64,000 nucleotides of DNA. Source: Lysobacter capsici. GTDB lineage: Bacteria > Pseudomonadota > Gammaproteobacteria > Xanthomonadales > Xanthomonadaceae. A program made the position numbers and the translations under genes. Below, piece after piece: positions 63,002 to 64,000 of the stretch (positions are counted from its first letter, which is position 1; the number at the start of each line of letters is the position of its first letter). The DNA lies in contig NZ_CP094357.1 in assembly GCF_014779555.2 (NCBI RefSeq), forward strand, positions 5,394,001 to 5,458,000. The letters run 5' to 3'. The notes below the pieces were generated by a model that was given only the letters and a program-made list of their open reading frames with translations, did not search any database and was not told the origin of the DNA.

Positions 63002-63424
63002 TCAGCCCACGTACTGGTACCACTGGATTACGAAGCTGGTGTCGTTGTAATCATTATCGGTACCGTCTTCCGTAACGTATAAGGTGCCGCCACCGAAGAT
63101 CTTGTTGATGAAGAACACGACCGGCGTGCCCGCCGAGACCTTAGGAACGTAGGGCCCGCTGCTGCCGAACTGGACCTGCATCCCGGACGCCATGGTGAAC
63201 CTGCCGGCTCCGTTCTGAAGGAAGCCGACATTGACGCCGCTGCCCGAGATCGGGAACGTCGCCTGGCTGCCATCGAGGCAATAGAAACTGATGGGGTTGC
63301 CGTCGGCGTCGATGATCTGGACGTATTGCGTGTACTCGGCCTGATGCATCGCCGTGAACGTCACGAGCTTGCCGTCGGGGATGTAGGCCAGGGATTGAGC
63401 GGCCGACCATTGGACGTCTGCCAT
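63002..63424 (-). CDS. LecB-like (PA-IIL) calcium-dependent lectin
   Basis: A 140-residue protein. The C-terminal segment TEDGTDNDYND (118-128) is the double-calcium sugar-binding loop of PA-IIL/LecB-type lectins. The ligands Glu119, Asp123, Asp125, Asn127 and Asp128 are all kept, and the chain ends in Gly140. In LecB the C-terminal Gly carboxylate completes the calcium site of the partner subunit. The N-terminal part is diverged. No signal peptide, as in LecB. An AAGGAGA ribosome site fits ATG 63424. It would bind fucose or mannose-like sugars; specificity is inferred. It precedes the haem-motif lipoprotein gene. Confidence 0.75.
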   Translation of the reverse strand: MADVQWSAAQSLAYIPDGKLVTFTAMHQAEYTQYVQIIDADGNPISFYCLDGSQATFPISGSGVNVGFLQNGAGRFTMASGMQVQFGSSGPYVPKVSAGTPVVFFINKIFGGGTLYVTEDGTDNDYNDTSFVIQWYQYVG

Positions 63425-64000
63425 AACGGAATCTCCTTATATCTGTTTGGCTTTCAGGACTGGGTGAGGTGGCGCTGCCGCCTTCACCGGCGGTGATGCC
63501 ATTGGCTCCGTTGAACCGGTGTTGCATGGCACATGCTTACCGGAACAGCGTCGTCGAGCAGTTTGTGGATCATGAAGTTTTCTTCCACCGGCTCACGTCG
63601 ACAGCGTCGTGGGTGACGGTGCGGAACTGTTGCAAGCACACTTCGAATGGGCGCTACCGCTCTGGCGATAGCTCTCCATTTCAAAGGAACATCGTTCTCT
63701 ACTCCCCTCCCAACCCAGCCAGACGCCCGTCAAAACATGCGGACTTAACTAGGGTCTAGTGCTTCGCGCGGCGACTTTCCTTGATCAACGACACAGGGCG
63801 ATAAGCGACGAAATAGCCTTAACGCCCATGCATAGCCTTCCTGTGAGACGGAAGCACCGTCGTCTTGGGTTCAAGCATCTGCGTCTTGGCGTATCACCAG
63901 CTACTACGCTGTTAAGCGGAAGCTGCGGCCAGTTCTTTTGATCGATGCTTGATTGAGCTCACAAAATTTGGCTTCTATTTCGCACCAATGCGACTTAAAT
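63425..64000. other. Gene-poor, less GC-rich end of the window
   Basis: No complete gene recognised. The stretch appears less GC-rich than the rest by eye. At the right edge a minus-strand frame is open from beyond the window to a double stop at about 63901-63906 (last residues RTGRSFRLTA), possibly the end of a gene outside. The lectin promoter should lie in the left part. Confidence 0.4.

Noticed and set aside
63469-63759. Plus-strand frame of 96 codons at the right end
   Set aside because: No ribosome site, no domain, and it covers the expected lectin promoter.

Overview
The window looks like chromosomal DNA of a high-GC gammaproteobacterium of the Xanthomonadaceae, most plausibly Lysobacter or a close relative. 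This is inferred from the base composition, a TonB-dependent receptor of the Xanthomonas/Caulobacter carbohydrate type, the receptor-SapC-JmjC/cupin-halogenase gene order, and many small secreted proteins. No rRNA, tRNA, CRISPR array or intact insertion sequence was recognised.

Layout. 1-3.8 kb: the end of a cbpA-type co-chaperone gene with its modulator cbpM, then small housekeeping and hypothetical genes. 3.9-7.3 kb: a minimal class II lanthipeptide locus (lanM synthetase, lanA precursor, candidate promoter) with no dedicated LanT exporter/protease in view. 7.4-10.4 kb: an MFS exporter, a DUF4442 thioesterase-like protein and an APH-type kinase. 11.2-20.7 kb: a carbohydrate-utilisation operon in tight order: TonB receptor, SapC-like protein, JmjC/cupin protein, tryptophan-halogenase-like protein, secreted GH5-CBM6 glucanase, glucokinase. 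20.7-42.6 kb: mixed genes including an AraC/SDR pair, a secreted GH16 beta-glucanase, an M15 peptidase, a two-domain HDO-VOC metalloenzyme, an acyltransferase, a LytS/LytTR two-component pair, a class C-type beta-lactamase with a LysR remnant beside it, and several small secreted proteins.

42.6-52.6 kb is a sugar-oxidation island. A LacI repressor and a five-gene plus-strand operon (TIM-barrel, MFS, Gfo/Idh, periplasmic TIM-barrel, cytochrome c) face a four-gene minus-strand operon (Tat TIM-barrel, GMC dehydrogenase, its small subunit, DUF1080). The two operons converge on a hairpin at 48.4 kb. Each starts at an identical perfect palindrome, TGCAATCGATTGCA, placed against its predicted -10. 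The gene set fits oxidation of glycosides at C3, cleavage of the 3-keto product, uptake and cytoplasmic finishing.

52.9-60.9 kb is a second beta-glucoside locus: GH3 exo-glucosidase, TonB receptor, divergent LacI repressor and sugar MFS permease. The palindrome TGACAGCGCTGTCA, or a near copy, lies in front of this receptor (two tandem sites), the first receptor operon (11.24 kb) and GH16 (26.64 kb). I infer that one LacI protein controls a scattered beta-glucan regulon: GH16 and GH5 cut polymer, the receptors import oligomers, GH3 trims them, the MFS imports the product and glucokinase phosphorylates glucose.

The last 3 kb (a haem-motif lipoprotein and a LecB-like calcium lectin) and the gene-poor end look less GC-rich by eye and may be acquired DNA.
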